Of a DNA stretch of 64,000 nt, positions 28,910-38,190 are shown one piece after another (position 1 is the stretch's first letter; the number at the start of each line of letters is the position of its first letter). The stretch comes from Aminobacter sp. HY435. Lineage in GTDB: Bacteria > Pseudomonadota > Alphaproteobacteria > Rhizobiales > Rhizobiaceae. The stretch lies in the NCBI RefSeq assembly GCF_027568395.1, contig NZ_JANKZL010000014.1, forward strand, positions 1-64,000. Direction: 5' to 3'. The translations under genes and the position numbers were made by a program. The notes beneath the pieces are model-generated. The model did not search any database and was not told where the DNA came from. It was given only the letters and a program-made list of their open reading frames with translations.

Positions 28910-29617
28910 ATGCAATTCTTCGATTTCGGCACGATTTTCTTTCTGATTGCAGCGGTGGTGATCTTTTTCCAACTGCGCAACGTGCTTGGACGCCGGACCG
29001 GCAATGAGCGGCCGCCATTCGACCCCTATACTGCGGCGCGCAGCAAGCCGCAGGACGCCAACGGCAAGACCGACAATGTCGTGTCGCTGCCCGGAAAGCG
29101 CACTGCCGGACCGAACAACGACGAGGCCTATGTGGCCATCGACGCGTTCGCCAAGCCCGGCACCGACCTCAACAAGGGACTGCGCGCCATCAAGGACCAG
29201 GATGCCTCGTTCGAACCCAAGGGCTTCGTCGAAGGCGCCAAGATGGCTTACGAAATGATCGTCATGGCCTATGCCGACGGTGACCGTAAGACGCTGAAGA
29301 ACCTGCTGTCGCGTGAAGTGTTCGACGGTTTCGTCGCCGCGATCAACGATCGCGAGAGCCGTTCTGAAAAGATCCAGTCGTCCTTCGTCGGCATCAACAA
29401 GGCCGACATCGTGTCGGCAGAGATGAAGGGCAGCGAGGCCCATGTCACCTTGCGCATCATTTCCGAGTTGATATCGGCAACGCGTGACAAGGCCGGCGAT
29501 GTCATCGACGGCGATCCGGAGACCGTGGCCGAGGTCAAGGATGTCTGGACCTTCGCCCGCGACACCCGTTCGCGCGACCCGAACTGGAAGCTGGTCGCGA
29601 CCGAGGAAGAAGACTGA
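28910..29617 (+). CDS. Tim44-like domain membrane protein
   Basis: A 235-residue protein with an N-terminal membrane helix (FGTIFFLIAAVVIFFQLRN, about residues 6-24), a variable linker and a C-terminal Tim44/MBA1-like alpha+beta domain from roughly residue 90 (FVEGAKMAYEMIVMAYADGDRK). Alphaproteobacterial relatives (TimA) resemble the mitochondrial import motor subunit; in bacteria a role in membrane protein or export processes is suggested, not proved. Neighbours secB and fxsA on one side and mltA on the other fit an envelope role. Confidence 0.85.
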   Translation: MQFFDFGTIFFLIAAVVIFFQLRNVLGRRTGNERPPFDPYTAARSKPQDANGKTDNVVSLPGKRTAGPNNDEAYVAIDAFAKPGTDLNKGLRAIKDQDASFEPKGFVEGAKMAYEMIVMAYADGDRKTLKNLLSREVFDGFVAAINDRESRSEKIQSSFVGINKADIVSAEMKGSEAHVTLRIISELISATRDKAGDVIDGDPETVAEVKDVWTFARDTRSRDPNWKLVATEEED

Positions 29618-29639
29618 TCTCGCGTGACGGGCCAAGCCC

Positions 29640-30746
29640 GTGCCGGTTTCTCCCACATTTCGGCAGGTAGGTTTCGCTGACCTGCCCGGCTGGGCGGACG
29701 ACGACCAGTCGGCCGCCTTCGAGGCGTTTCGCCGTTCGGCGCATCATGTGCTGACCAAACCCTACCGAACTGGCGCGCTCGGCGTCGATTTCACCGCTTT
29801 TGCTCAATCCTACGCTGAAGCCCGCGAACTCGGCATGCTTTCTCCGGCTCAGGCCCGGGCATTCTTCGAGCGCCATTTCGTGCCGGCTTTTGTTACGCCC
29901 GAGGAGAGGCCGGCCGGGTTTGTCACCGGCTTCTATGAGCCTGAGGTCGCGGCATCGGAGACCGAAACCGAAGTCTTTCGAGTACCGTTGCTGTCGCGGC
30001 CGGCCGACCTGGCCGATGTGGACGACGCCAATCGCCCCGCCGGCATGGACCCGTATCTTGCCTTTGCCCGGCAGACGCCAGAGGGGCTGGTCGAGTATTT
30101 CGACCGTCCGGCAATCGAGCAGGGCGCGCTTGCGGACCAGGGACTGGAAATCGCCTGGGTCGCCGATCCGGTCGATGCCTTTTTCATTCACGTGCAGGGC
30201 GCGGCTCGGCTCAAGATGACTGATGGCTCACTGCGGCGGGTGACTTTTTCGGCAAAATCCGGCCAGCGTTTCACCGGTCCCGGCGGAATTTTGGTCGAAA
30301 TCGACGAGATTCCGCTTGAAAAGGTGACGATGCAGTCGATCCGCGCTTGGTTCAAGGCCAAGCCGCAGCGCATCGACGAGATCCTGTGGCGCAACCGCTC
30401 CTACATTTTCTTCAGGAATGCGGTGGTGGACGATCCGGCGCTGGGCCCGATCGCCGCGGCCAAGGTGCCGCTGACGCCCGGCCGCTCGGTGGCCGTCGAC
30501 CGGCTGCTTCACACCTTCGGAACGCCATTTTTCATCTCCGCGCCGCAACTGACGGCTTTCGACCAAATGCCGTTTGCCCGGCTGATGATCGCCCAGGACA
30601 CGGGTTCCGCGATCACCGGTCCGGCCCGCGGCGATCTGTTCGCCGGTTCGGGCGATGCGGCGGGTGAAATTGCCGGCGTCGTCCGCGCCGAGGCCGATTT
30701 CTTCGCGCTGCTGCCAAAGGCCCTGTTCGCTGAGATGCCGTCATGA
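29640..30746 (+). CDS. mltA: membrane-bound lytic murein transglycosylase A (MltA)
   Basis: A 368-residue lytic transglycosylase that cleaves peptidoglycan to 1,6-anhydro-muropeptides. The MltA domain is seen in FVTGFYEPEV and WVADPVDAFFIHVQGAARL, and the C-terminal 3D domain has the aspartates in MIAQDTGSAITGPARGDLFAG. GTG start at 29640; an in-frame stop at 29625-29627 blocks any upstream extension. The N-terminus has no signal peptide or lipobox, which is odd for a periplasmic enzyme. Its stop overlaps the smr gene by four bases. Confidence 0.9.
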   Translation: MPVSPTFRQVGFADLPGWADDDQSAAFEAFRRSAHHVLTKPYRTGALGVDFTAFAQSYAEARELGMLSPAQARAFFERHFVPAFVTPEERPAGFVTGFYEPEVAASETETEVFRVPLLSRPADLADVDDANRPAGMDPYLAFARQTPEGLVEYFDRPAIEQGALADQGLEIAWVADPVDAFFIHVQGAARLKMTDGSLRRVTFSAKSGQRFTGPGGILVEIDEIPLEKVTMQSIRAWFKAKPQRIDEILWRNRSYIFFRNAVVDDPALGPIAAAKVPLTPGRSVAVDRLLHTFGTPFFISAPQLTAFDQMPFARLMIAQDTGSAITGPARGDLFAGSGDAAGEIAGVVRAEADFFALLPKALFAEMPS

Positions 30747-31291
30747 CCACCAGGCGCGAGCGCAAGCTGAGCGAAGAAGAGCGCGTGCTGTGGAACGTCA
30801 TCGCGCGCACGGCCATGCCCTTGAAGGGCAAGCGCGCGATCGAAATTCCCGACATTCCCGCCTTGATGGATGCGCCGAAGCCCGATGCCACTCCGGCCAG
30901 GGTCGCTGCCGCGCCGGCCCCGGCCCCGGCCGCCGCGCCCAAGCGCCTGTATGTCGCCCATTCGCTCGACGAGCCGACCCGCGACAAGCTTTCCAAGGGC
31001 CGCCTGCCGATCGAAGGCCGAGTCGATCTTCATGGCATGACGCAGGACGAAGCCTATTCGCTGCTGCTGATGTTCCTGTCGCGCGCCCATGCCGGCGGCG
31101 TGCGCTATGTGCTGGTCATCACCGGCAAGGGCAATTCCAAGGGTGGTGATGGTGTCCTGAAGCGCATGGTGCCGGCATGGCTGGACACGGCGCCGTTTCG
31201 CATGCTGGTTTCGAGCCACGACCATGCGGCACGGCACCATGGCGGTTCCGGCGCGATCTACATCAGGCTTCGGCGAAGGGTTGGATCATGA
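30743..31291 (+). CDS. Smr-domain protein
   Basis: A 182-residue protein with a low-complexity Ala/Pro linker near residues 50-70 and a C-terminal Smr (MutS2-type) domain: RVDLHGMTQDEAYSLLLMFL, the VITGKGNSKGGDGVLKRMVP loop, and the HGGSGAIYIRLRR end. Smr domains are nucleases acting on nicked DNA or on stalled-ribosome mRNA; which applies here is unknown. It starts within the mltA stop and its stop overlaps the XRE regulator start. Confidence 0.9.
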   Translation: MTTRRERKLSEEERVLWNVIARTAMPLKGKRAIEIPDIPALMDAPKPDATPARVAAAPAPAPAAAPKRLYVAHSLDEPTRDKLSKGRLPIEGRVDLHGMTQDEAYSLLLMFLSRAHAGGVRYVLVITGKGNSKGGDGVLKRMVPAWLDTAPFRMLVSSHDHAARHHGGSGAIYIRLRRRVGS

Positions 31292-31662
31292 CGCCGTTTG
31301 GCGAACGCATCCGCGAGCTTCGTCTGGAGCGCGGCGTCAGGCAAAAGGACATGGCGGCGAGCATTGGCGTCAGCGCCGCCTATCTGTCGGCGCTCGAACA
31401 CGGCCATCGCGGCGTGCCGAGCTGGCCAATGATCCAGAAGATCATCGGCTACTTCAACGTCATCTGGGATGACGCCGAGGAGTTGCAGAAGCTGGCCGAG
31501 GGTTCCCATCCGCGCGTCGTCGTCGACACGTCGGGTCTGTCGCCGGCAGCCACGGAATTGGCTAACACGCTGGCCGCTGCCATCGGCGAACTGGAAGAGG
31601 CCGAACTGGTCGTGCTCAATCTCCAGCTGCGCAAGGCGCTGGCCGGGAAGAAGAAAGTCTAG
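31288..31662 (+). CDS. XRE-family helix-turn-helix transcriptional regulator
   Basis: A 124-residue protein with an N-terminal HTH (RIRELRLERGVRQKDMAASIG, then VSAAYLSALEHGHRG) and a helical C-terminus without a recognisable ligand domain. The ATG at 31288 overlaps the smr stop (ATGA), so it is the last gene of a Tim44-mltA-smr-xre string. Its targets are unknown. The longer frame from 31177 runs over smr and is not used. Confidence 0.88.
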   Translation: MTPFGERIRELRLERGVRQKDMAASIGVSAAYLSALEHGHRGVPSWPMIQKIIGYFNVIWDDAEELQKLAEGSHPRVVVDTSGLSPAATELANTLAAAIGELEEAELVVLNLQLRKALAGKKKV

Positions 31663-31724
31663 GGACGAACGCGGGGATATGGGCGGCTCTGCAAGGCGTT
31701 TGCCCACGAAAGAACGCCGCATTC

Positions 31725-32684
31725 CTAGAACAGCGCCTGCAGCTCGGCCAGCTTGTCGTTGACCAGCCAACCGTAATAGTTCTCTTCCGGTACCTTGTCG
31801 GCTTCGCCCGCGGCACGACGGCGCTCGTTTTCGACCTTCAGCGCGTAGGCGCGCGCCTCGGGATTTCCGATGTTGTAGAGCGTCGAGGTGATGCCCGGGT
31901 TGCCGGAGATGTCGAAGCCGGCAATGCGCCGGTAGGCGTCGATCGACGTCTTCAGCGTCGCCGCCACATAGGGCAGCGTCAGGTCGGGGTCCATGATCGT
32001 CTTGTAGACGGCGTTCGGGTCGCGCTCGTCCAGCTTGGGCAGGCCGGAGACCTTATGCACCTCGTCGCTCATCTGCAGCGCGGTAAGCGGGTTGAGCTGG
32101 CCGATGCCGAAGGTTTGCCCGGCATAGAAGGGCTGGAAGAAAGTGGCGCTGAAACGGTCGTTGGGGAAGCTCTTGCCGCCGACGGACCTGCCGCGGAACT
32201 GCTGGTTCCACACCGCCTCGCGGCATTCCCAGATGTCGTAGCTGCCAGACTTTGCAGCGCATTCGGCAAATTGCGGACGCTTGATGAAGTCGGAAATGTC
32301 CTCGCCGTCATAGGCGAAGGTAAGGTTGCTGGTCAGGTAGGACACAGCCTTGACATAGTAGGTCTGCAGCCGGTCGTAGGCGTCGACATTGTAGGTATGC
32401 TCGCCGACGATGGCGCCGACGATGTGCATCGGGTCGATGCCATAGGCCCGCGCCACCTTCTGGATCTTGCCGCGCAGCTCGCTGTCGTTCTTGAGCAGGG
32501 CATAAACCTTGCGGTACTTGGCGTCGAACGTCGTCTTGCCGGCCTTGGTACGCTTGGACGAGGCGCCGGGAACCTGCGGCTGTTCGGCATGAACGTTGCC
32601 AGGGGCGACCACGGTCGTCGCCCACGCTTGCGGCGCGCCAAGCGCCACCGCGAGAAGGAATGCCGTGAGAATTGCTCTTTTCAT
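31725..32684 (-). CDS. DUF1402 family exported protein
   Basis: A 319-residue protein with a clear signal peptide (MKRAILTAFLLAVALGAPQAWA, cleavage likely after AWA at residue 22). The mature part contains RAYGIDPMHIVGAIVGEHTYN and FGIGQLNPLTALQMSDEV, which look like a lytic-transglycosylase-type fold (E in a helix, then GIGQ) but without other catalytic motifs that I can assign. The family is found in Rhizobiales near hslU. The function is unknown; a peptidoglycan role is only suggested. Confidence 0.82.
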   Translation of the reverse strand: MKRAILTAFLLAVALGAPQAWATTVVAPGNVHAEQPQVPGASSKRTKAGKTTFDAKYRKVYALLKNDSELRGKIQKVARAYGIDPMHIVGAIVGEHTYNVDAYDRLQTYYVKAVSYLTSNLTFAYDGEDISDFIKRPQFAECAAKSGSYDIWECREAVWNQQFRGRSVGGKSFPNDRFSATFFQPFYAGQTFGIGQLNPLTALQMSDEVHKVSGLPKLDERDPNAVYKTIMDPDLTLPYVAATLKTSIDAYRRIAGFDISGNPGITSTLYNIGNPEARAYALKVENERRRAAGEADKVPEENYYGWLVNDKLAELQALF

Positions 32685-32821
32685 ACGCCGCCGCTGCCCA
32701 AGCTCTATCGGGGCAAACTAGAAAATGCCCCCGGCTTAGTCGAGAGCGTTGTCAAGCGGGTGGAGCGAAAGGTGGCCCGATGCTTCCATTCGGCCACAGA
32801 ACGGCCGTATCCCGCAGATGT

Positions 32822-32849
32822 TGGCGGCCCCGCCGGGACGGGACCGCCA
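32822..32849 (-). terminator. GC-rich hairpin after hslU
   Basis: TGGCGGCCCCG and CGGGACCGCCA pair over 11 positions with one mismatch, 8 bp after the hslU stop on the minus strand. No T tract follows, so termination would have to be assisted or the hairpin just protects the 3' end. Confidence 0.4.
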
Positions 32850-32857
32850 CGGTGCTT

Positions 32858-34165
32858 TTAGAGGATGAAACGCGACAAATCTGTGTTCCTGGACAGATCG
32901 CCGACATGTTTTTGGACATAGGCCGCGTCGATCTTCACCGACGATCCATTGCGATCGGGCGCGTCATAGGAGATTTCGTCGAGCACGCGCTCCATCACCG
33001 TCTGCAAACGCCGGGCACCGATGTTCTCGACACTGGCATTGAGATCGACGGCAATGCCGGCAAGCGCGTCGATGGCGTCATCGGTGAAATCGAGCGCCAC
33101 GCCTTCGGTGTTCATCAAGGCGATGTACTGCTTGATCAGGCTGGCTTCGGTTTCGGTCAGGATGCGGCGGAAATCATCTTTTTCGAGTGCGCGCAGCTCG
33201 ACGCGGATCGGCAGGCGGCCCTGAAGCTCGGGCAGCAGGTCCGACGGCTTGGAGACGTGGAATGCACCCGAGGCGATGAACAGGATATGGTCGGTCTTCA
33301 CAGGCCCGTACTTGGTGGCAACAGTCGTGCCTTCGACGAGCGGCAAGAGGTCCCGCTGCACGCCTTCGCGCGAAGGTCCGCCCTGAACGTCGCCGCGCGC
33401 GATCTTGTCGATCTCGTCGAGGAACACGATGCCTTCGTTCTCGGTCACTTCAAGCGCGCGCCGCACCACCTCTTCCTGGTCGAGCAGCTTGTCGGACTCG
33501 TCCGAGATCAGCAGGGCATAGGATTCCTTGACAGTGGTCTTGCGCGTCTTGGTGCGCTGGCCGCCCATCGCCTTTTGCAGCATGTCGTTGATGTTGAGCA
33601 CGCCGACATTGCCGCCCGGCATGCCGGGAATGTCGAAGCTCGGCATTCCGCCGGTGCCGGTGTCGGCGACCTGGACCTCGATTTCCTTGTCGTCGAGTTC
33701 GCCGTCGCGCAGCTTCTTGCGGAACGAGTCACGCGTTGCGGGGCTGGCGGTCTTGCCGACCAGCGCCTCGAGCACGCGCTCCTCGGCGTTGACGTGGGCG
33801 CGCGCCTTGACGTCTTCGCGCATCTTTTCGCGCACCAGGCCGATGGCCACCTCGACAAGATCGCGGACGATCTGCTCGACATCGCGGCCAACATAGCCGA
33901 CCTCGGTGAACTTGGTTGCCTCGACCTTGACGAACGGCGCCCCCGCCAGCTTGGCGAGGCGGCGCGAAATCTCGGTCTTGCCGACGCCGGTGGGTCCGAT
34001 CATCAGGATATTCTTGGGCATGACCTCTTCGCGCATCTGGCCTTCCAGCTGCTGCCGGCGCCAGCGGTTGCGCAGCGCAATCGCCACGGCGCGCTTGGCG
34101 TCCTTCTGGCCGATGATGAAGCGGTCGAGTTCGGAAACGATCTCACGGGGGGAGAATGTGGACAT
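32858..34165 (-). CDS. hslU: ATP-dependent protease ATPase subunit HslU
   Basis: A 435-residue AAA+ unfoldase partner of HslV. N-terminus [20 protein letters not shown], Walker [18 protein letters not shown], Walker [13 protein letters not shown], the pore/I-domain region and the C-terminal [14 protein letters not shown] sensor block are present. The frame is open far upstream (to 34969), but that part overlaps the membrane protein gene in another frame; the ATG at 34165 gives the conserved N-terminus. It is separated from hslV by three other genes. Confidence 0.97.
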   Translation of the reverse strand: MSTFSPREIVSELDRFIIGQKDAKRAVAIALRNRWRRQQLEGQMREEVMPKNILMIGPTGVGKTEISRRLAKLAGAPFVKVEATKFTEVGYVGRDVEQIVRDLVEVAIGLVREKMREDVKARAHVNAEERVLEALVGKTASPATRDSFRKKLRDGELDDKEIEVQVADTGTGGMPSFDIPGMPGGNVGVLNINDMLQKAMGGQRTKTRKTTVKESYALLISDESDKLLDQEEVVRRALEVTENEGIVFLDEIDKIARGDVQGGPSREGVQRDLLPLVEGTTVATKYGPVKTDHILFIASGAFHVSKPSDLLPELQGRLPIRVELRALEKDDFRRILTETEASLIKQYIALMNTEGVALDFTDDAIDALAGIAVDLNASVENIGARRLQTVMERVLDEISYDAPDRNGSSVKIDAAYVQKHVGDLSRNTDLSRFIL

Positions 34166-34194
34166 GGCGATACTCTCGAATACTCGGTTGGGGC

Positions 34195-35265
34195 TTATGT
34201 ATGGGCTGGAAGTCGGCGTGCAAGGGCGGCAGGCAGCAGCGGCAGGAAGGCCCTGCGCAGCGCATGCCAGCCGGCGCTGAGCAGCAGCACCAAGGCGCCC
34301 AGCACCAGCATGGTGAGCGGTACGACACCGTCGGCAAGCCCGGCCTTGACGACCAGAGAGCCGAAGGCGAAGCCGGCATAGGACAGGCCCGACACCAGAA
34401 TGGCGCGGCGGTCGACGACAAGCGCGACGAAGGCCAGCGCGGTGAAGATCGCCAGGATGCTCCACGCCGATGCCGCTTCGGAACCGCCCTCTCCGACCAG
34501 CCCGCTGACCAGCGGGTGGACGATCAGCGGCGCGGCCAGCATATGCAGCCAGAAGGCGATGTCGGTGCGCCGGGTCTGGCGCAGCGGGTCGCTCAGGTCG
34601 AACCGCATCGCCAGCGAAAACACCGCGAGCCCGCAGGCGAGCAACAAAGGCTTGGCCGCCTGGGTGGCGAAATCCGGCGCGACCATGAACAGGATGCCGA
34701 TGGCGGCCGCAACCAGCGATGCAGCGCCTGCGGCGATGGTCACCGGCACATGGAAGCGCCGGTAGTGCAGCGCAGTTGCGCCGGCAGTAACTAGGCCGGC
34801 AGCGACGAGCGGCCATCCCGACTGGTTGCTGAAATCCATGCCGACGCTTGCTGCCGGATTGATCTCTGCGGCCACCGCCATGAAAACCGCAACGGCAAAG
34901 ACCAGCAGGAGCACGATGCTGGGCAAGGCCATGCGCTGTTTGCCCGTGAAATATTCGGCCAGCAGCCAACTGGCCAGCGCGATTATGCCGTACATGCCGG
35001 CGTCGCCGACCAGTTCGGCGCAGAAGTAGGACAAGGCGCCCAGGAACAGCCCCAGCCCTATGGTGACGAAGATGTCGCTGAAGCCCGAAATGAAACGGAA
35101 CTTCTCGTCGTCGTGCGGTTCGGCATCCAAGGTTGATGTCCTGGCGATTTCCAGGTTGCGCAGCCCTTGCGCCTGATCGGCGGTCACAAGGCCGCTGTCG
35201 ACGGCGGCGCGCAAGGCGCCAGGCGAAATGGCAAGCTCGTCCGAAGGTGTCGAAGGATTGGCCAT
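34195..35265 (-). CDS. uncharacterised polytopic membrane protein
   Basis: A 356-residue protein with a soluble N-terminal section of about 65 residues ([23 protein letters not shown], a helix-rich segment as in DUF2157-like proteins) followed by roughly ten hydrophobic helices (first: [20 protein letters not shown]). The start ATG at 35265 shares one base with the stop of the upstream DUF2585 gene; an upstream in-frame start at 35286 is possible. I cannot assign a function. It is one of three genes between hslV and hslU. Confidence 0.75.
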   Translation of the reverse strand: MANPSTPSDELAISPGALRAAVDSGLVTADQAQGLRNLEIARTSTLDAEPHDDEKFRFISGFSDIFVTIGLGLFLGALSYFCAELVGDAGMYGIIALASWLLAEYFTGKQRMALPSIVLLLVFAVAVFMAVAAEINPAASVGMDFSNQSGWPLVAAGLVTAGATALHYRRFHVPVTIAAGAASLVAAAIGILFMVAPDFATQAAKPLLLACGLAVFSLAMRFDLSDPLRQTRRTDIAFWLHMLAAPLIVHPLVSGLVGEGGSEAASAWSILAIFTALAFVALVVDRRAILVSGLSYAGFAFGSLVVKAGLADGVVPLTMLVLGALVLLLSAGWHALRRAFLPLLPAALARRLPAHT

Positions 35266-35885
35266 CACATGATCCCCGCTTGCCATTGCTTGATCGCCTC
35301 GAGCGGATAGACCAGCATGATGACGTTGAGCGTCAGGTTATCCCGGATCAGATAACCGACGCCGATCTCGAAGATGAGCGCCAGCGCAATAACGCTCCAC
35401 ACCGGAAGTCGCGCCGCCATGACAAAGCCCAGCACCATGGCGAGCGTGTCGGCGACCGAATTGATGATGCTGTCGCCATAGTAGTCGAAGGAAATCGTGC
35501 CTTCGCGGTAGCGATTGATGATGGCGTCGCTGTTTTCGGCCAGTTCCCAAGCCACTTCGATGCCGATGGCAACCGCCAGCCGCAAGCCGAACGAGCTTTT
35601 CGGCGCCAGCCATTTGAGCAGCGCATAGAACAGGAAGCCGTGGATGATGTGCGAGAAGGTGTACCAGTCGGCGATGTGCTGGGAGTTGCCAGAGCTTTTC
35701 ACCACCCCGTGCCAGAGCTTGACGTAACCGCATTCGCAGATCGGGATGCGCCCCATCCAGTAGAGCACAACCGCCTGGCCTGCGATTATCAGCGCTGCGA
35801 CCAGCAGCCACCAGCCGAGCCGCTCGCGCTCGCCGGCCTCCGTTCCCCCCGAAACACCCAAGCTAGAACTCCCCCTCATCTGCAT
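35265..35885 (-). CDS. DUF2585 (UPF0314) family membrane protein
   Basis: A 206-residue protein with about five membrane helices ([20 protein letters not shown] first) and the conserved stretches [37 protein letters not shown] and [20 protein letters not shown], rich in His, Asp and Glu inside or near the membrane. The family is known from Rhizobiales with no proved role; the conserved polar residues suggest an enzyme or metal site. It overlaps the acetyltransferase stop by 23 bases. Confidence 0.82.
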   Translation of the reverse strand: MQMRGSSSLGVSGGTEAGERERLGWWLLVAALIIAGQAVVLYWMGRIPICECGYVKLWHGVVKSSGNSQHIADWYTFSHIIHGFLFYALLKWLAPKSSFGLRLAVAIGIEVAWELAENSDAIINRYREGTISFDYYGDSIINSVADTLAMVLGFVMAARLPVWSVIALALIFEIGVGYLIRDNLTLNVIMLVYPLEAIKQWQAGIM

Positions 35886-36378
35886 CCCGCGCCATCATCA
35901 GCGCGGGCCCGTAAACCGATGTTCGTGTATCGAACGCCTCGAAGCCCGCCTTTTCATAGGCCCGGATCGCCCGCTTGTTGGACGGATCCGGGTCGATGAT
36001 GACGCGTGGCACGCCCTCTTCGAACAACTCCGCGACGAACTGCATCAGGATGGCCGAGCCATGGCCCTTGCCGAGCAGCTCGGGCGGGCCGATCGACAGG
36101 TCGATGCCGAGCGTGCCGAATGGCTGGTCGTGGTAGGGATGGTCGTCTTCCATGTGCGGATCGTAGCTTTGCAGGTAGGCGATCGGCTTGCCGTTGAGCT
36201 CGACGATCAGCGGCTCGACGGAGATGCTGTCGAGATGGTCCGCGATCGCGACGATCTCGGTTTCCGGATCATCCCACCATTCGGCGACATGCGGCTGGGC
36301 CAACCATGCCTTGATGACAGGCAGGTCGGCCCGTGTCACCGGACGGAAGTCGTAGTGCGCGGCTGCCTCACTCGGCAT
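35863..36378 (-). CDS. GNAT acetyltransferase, AAC(6')-like
   Basis: A 171-residue GNAT-fold protein. Core elements: [33 protein letters not shown], the substrate-side [13 protein letters not shown], acetyl-CoA loop [15 protein letters not shown] and [21 protein letters not shown]. The pattern is that of AAC(6')/IucB/RimJ-like acetyltransferases; the substrate is unknown and resistance is not implied. It overlaps the hslV end by 11 bases. Confidence 0.85.
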   Translation of the reverse strand: MPSEAAAHYDFRPVTRADLPVIKAWLAQPHVAEWWDDPETEIVAIADHLDSISVEPLIVELNGKPIAYLQSYDPHMEDDHPYHDQPFGTLGIDLSIGPPELLGKGHGSAILMQFVAELFEEGVPRVIIDPDPSNKRAIRAYEKAGFEAFDTRTSVYGPALMMARDADEGEF

Positions 36379-36916
36379 CGAGCGTTTCGATCACGAAGCT
36401 GTGGTTGGTGTAGACGCAGATGTCGGCGGCGATCTGCATCGCCTTGCGGGCGATCTCTTCGGCGTCCTTGTCGGTGTCCATCAAGGCGCGCGCGGCAGCC
36501 AGCGCGTAGTTTCCGCCCGAGCCGATGGCCATGACGCCGAATTCCGGCTCCAGCACGTCGCCGGTGCCGGTCAGGGCCAGCGACACGTTCTTGTCGGCCA
36601 CCAGCATCATCGCCTCGAGCCGGCGCAGATAGCGGTCGGTGCGCCAGTCCTTGGCGAGCTCGACGCAGGCGCGCGTCAGTTGATCCGGATACTGCTCTAG
36701 CTTGGCTTCGAGCCGCTCAAGCAAGGTGAAGGCATCTGCGGTGGCGCCCGCAAATCCGGCGATCACGTTGCCCTTGCCGAGGCGGCGAACCTTGCGGGCA
36801 TTGCCCTTCATGATGGTCTGGCCAAGGCTGACCTGGCCGTCGCCGGCGATCACCACCTTGTTGCCCTTGCGCACGGTCACGATGGTTGTGGCGTGCATGC
36901 TCTGTTCGTTGGACAT
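36368..36916 (-). CDS. hslV: ATP-dependent protease peptidase subunit HslV
   Basis: A 182-residue N-terminal-nucleophile threonine protease. After MSNEQSMHA the mature protein would begin at the Thr pair in [21 protein letters not shown], with the conserved GNARKVRRL and [16 protein letters not shown] blocks. The frame is open to 37066, but the ATG at 36916 gives the usual N-terminus. It leads a minus-strand group hslV-GNAT-DUF2585-membrane protein-hslU, divergent from hisB over a 191 bp spacer. Confidence 0.96.
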   Translation of the reverse strand: MSNEQSMHATTIVTVRKGNKVVIAGDGQVSLGQTIMKGNARKVRRLGKGNVIAGFAGATADAFTLLERLEAKLEQYPDQLTRACVELAKDWRTDRYLRRLEAMMLVADKNVSLALTGTGDVLEPEFGVMAIGSGGNYALAAARALMDTDKDAEEIARKAMQIAADICVYTNHSFVIETLDAE

Positions 36917-37107
36917 ATGTTGCTCCGATGGCGCGCTGCCCCTCTTTGGCGGCGTGCGCGTTACGAGTGGAAGTTCGATCTTATGTATGCCGCCGCGCAA
37001 GGAATGCAAATCGGCCAAAGCAATGACGAATTGGCCTTTCGCGGCGATTGGCAATGGGCCGTTCATGCTGTTATTAGGCTGACGTTTTTAAGGACAAGGA
37101 TCCGCCA

Positions 37108-37707
37108 ATGGCCCCCCGTTCCGCCGAAGTCAGCCGCAAGACCAAGGAAACCGAGATTTCCGTATCGGTCCATGTCGATGGCGCCGGCCGTTCGGAAATG
37201 GCCACCGGCGTCGGCTTCTTCGACCACATGCTCGACCAGCTGTCGCGGCATTCGCTGATCGACATGAAGGTCACGGCCAAGGGCGACCTGCACATCGACG
37301 ACCACCACACTGTCGAGGATTGCGGCATCGCGCTCGGGCAGGCGCTGTCCAGGGCGCTCGGCGATCGCCGTGGCATCATGCGTTACGCCTCGATCGATCT
37401 CGCCATGGACGAGACCCTGACGCGCGCGGCCATCGACGTCTCGGGCCGCCCGTTCCTGGTCTGGAACGTCAACTTCTCTGCCCCCAAGATCGGCACCTTC
37501 GACACCGAGCTGGTGCGCGAGTTCTTCCAGGCGCTGGCCCAGAACGCCGGCATCACCCTGCACGTCACCAATCACTATGGTGCCAATAACCATCATATCG
37601 CCGAAACTTGCTTCAAGGCTGTCGCGCGCGCATTGCGCATGGCGCTTGAAAGCGATCCGCGCCAGCCTGACGCAGTACCCTCCACCAAGGGCAGCCTGAA
37701 GGGATAG
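37108..37707 (+). CDS. hisB: imidazoleglycerol-phosphate dehydratase
   Basis: A 199-residue single-function HisB (no phosphatase domain). Metal-binding blocks [34 protein letters not shown] and [17 protein letters not shown] are present. It catalyses step 7 of histidine synthesis and starts the local his operon, 2 bp before the DUF2628 gene. Confidence 0.97.
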   Translation: MAPRSAEVSRKTKETEISVSVHVDGAGRSEMATGVGFFDHMLDQLSRHSLIDMKVTAKGDLHIDDHHTVEDCGIALGQALSRALGDRRGIMRYASIDLAMDETLTRAAIDVSGRPFLVWNVNFSAPKIGTFDTELVREFFQALAQNAGITLHVTNHYGANNHHIAETCFKAVARALRMALESDPRQPDAVPSTKGSLKG

Positions 37708-37709
37708 CC

Positions 37710-38189
37710 ATGGCCATCCATGTTGTCATGGAGCCGCCGGCCTCGGCGGGAAGAAGCGCTTCCGAAGGTGCCGTTTTTGTTCGTGACGGCTTCTATTTCT
37801 TCGGCTTCATCATGCCGGTCCTGTGGTTGCTTTGGCACCGGCTGTGGCTGGAGGCGATAGTCACCCTTGCGGCGACGCTGGCGCTTGCCGGGCTCAGCGA
37901 ATGGGCCGGGCTCACCCTGGCCGCGCCGCTTTTGCCGCTGCTGATCTCGCTCTATGTCGGGCTCGAAGGCGGTACGCTGCGCATTGCCGCGCTGCGGCGC
38001 GCCGGCTGGCGCGAATGGGGCGTCATCGAGGCGGATTCGACTGAAGACGCCGAGGCGCGCTATTTCTTCGCCGACGGCCATGTCGAGGCGCAACCCGAAG
38101 CAACGACGATCGCCGCATCCCCTGTCGCCGCGCGCGCCCAGTCCCCTGGGGCAGCGCTTGGCCTCCTGCAATATCCCGGAAGAAACTGA
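37710..38189 (+). CDS. DUF2628 membrane protein in the his operon
   Basis: A 159-residue protein with two to three hydrophobic helices in the middle ([20 protein letters not shown]) and FFGFIMP, typical of DUF2628, then a soluble tail. The function is unknown. It starts 2 bp after hisB and stops 1 bp before hisH, so it must be co-transcribed with them. Confidence 0.85.
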   Translation: MAIHVVMEPPASAGRSASEGAVFVRDGFYFFGFIMPVLWLLWHRLWLEAIVTLAATLALAGLSEWAGLTLAAPLLPLLISLYVGLEGGTLRIAALRRAGWREWGVIEADSTEDAEARYFFADGHVEAQPEATTIAASPVAARAQSPGAALGLLQYPGRN

Positions 38190-38190
38190 C

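Noticed and set aside
34166-34969. N-terminal extension of hslU by 268 codons
   Set aside because: The stretch overlaps a membrane-protein gene in another frame and is low-complexity; the conserved HslU N-terminus starts at 34165.
35863-36378. Aminoglycoside resistance gene
   Set aside because: The GNAT pattern is AAC(6')-like but broad; position in the hslVU cluster suggests a housekeeping acetyltransferase with unknown substrate.
36917-37107. RpoH heat-shock promoter before hslV
   Set aside because: CTTGCG occurs on the minus strand but no suitably spaced CCCATNT-like -10 was found.
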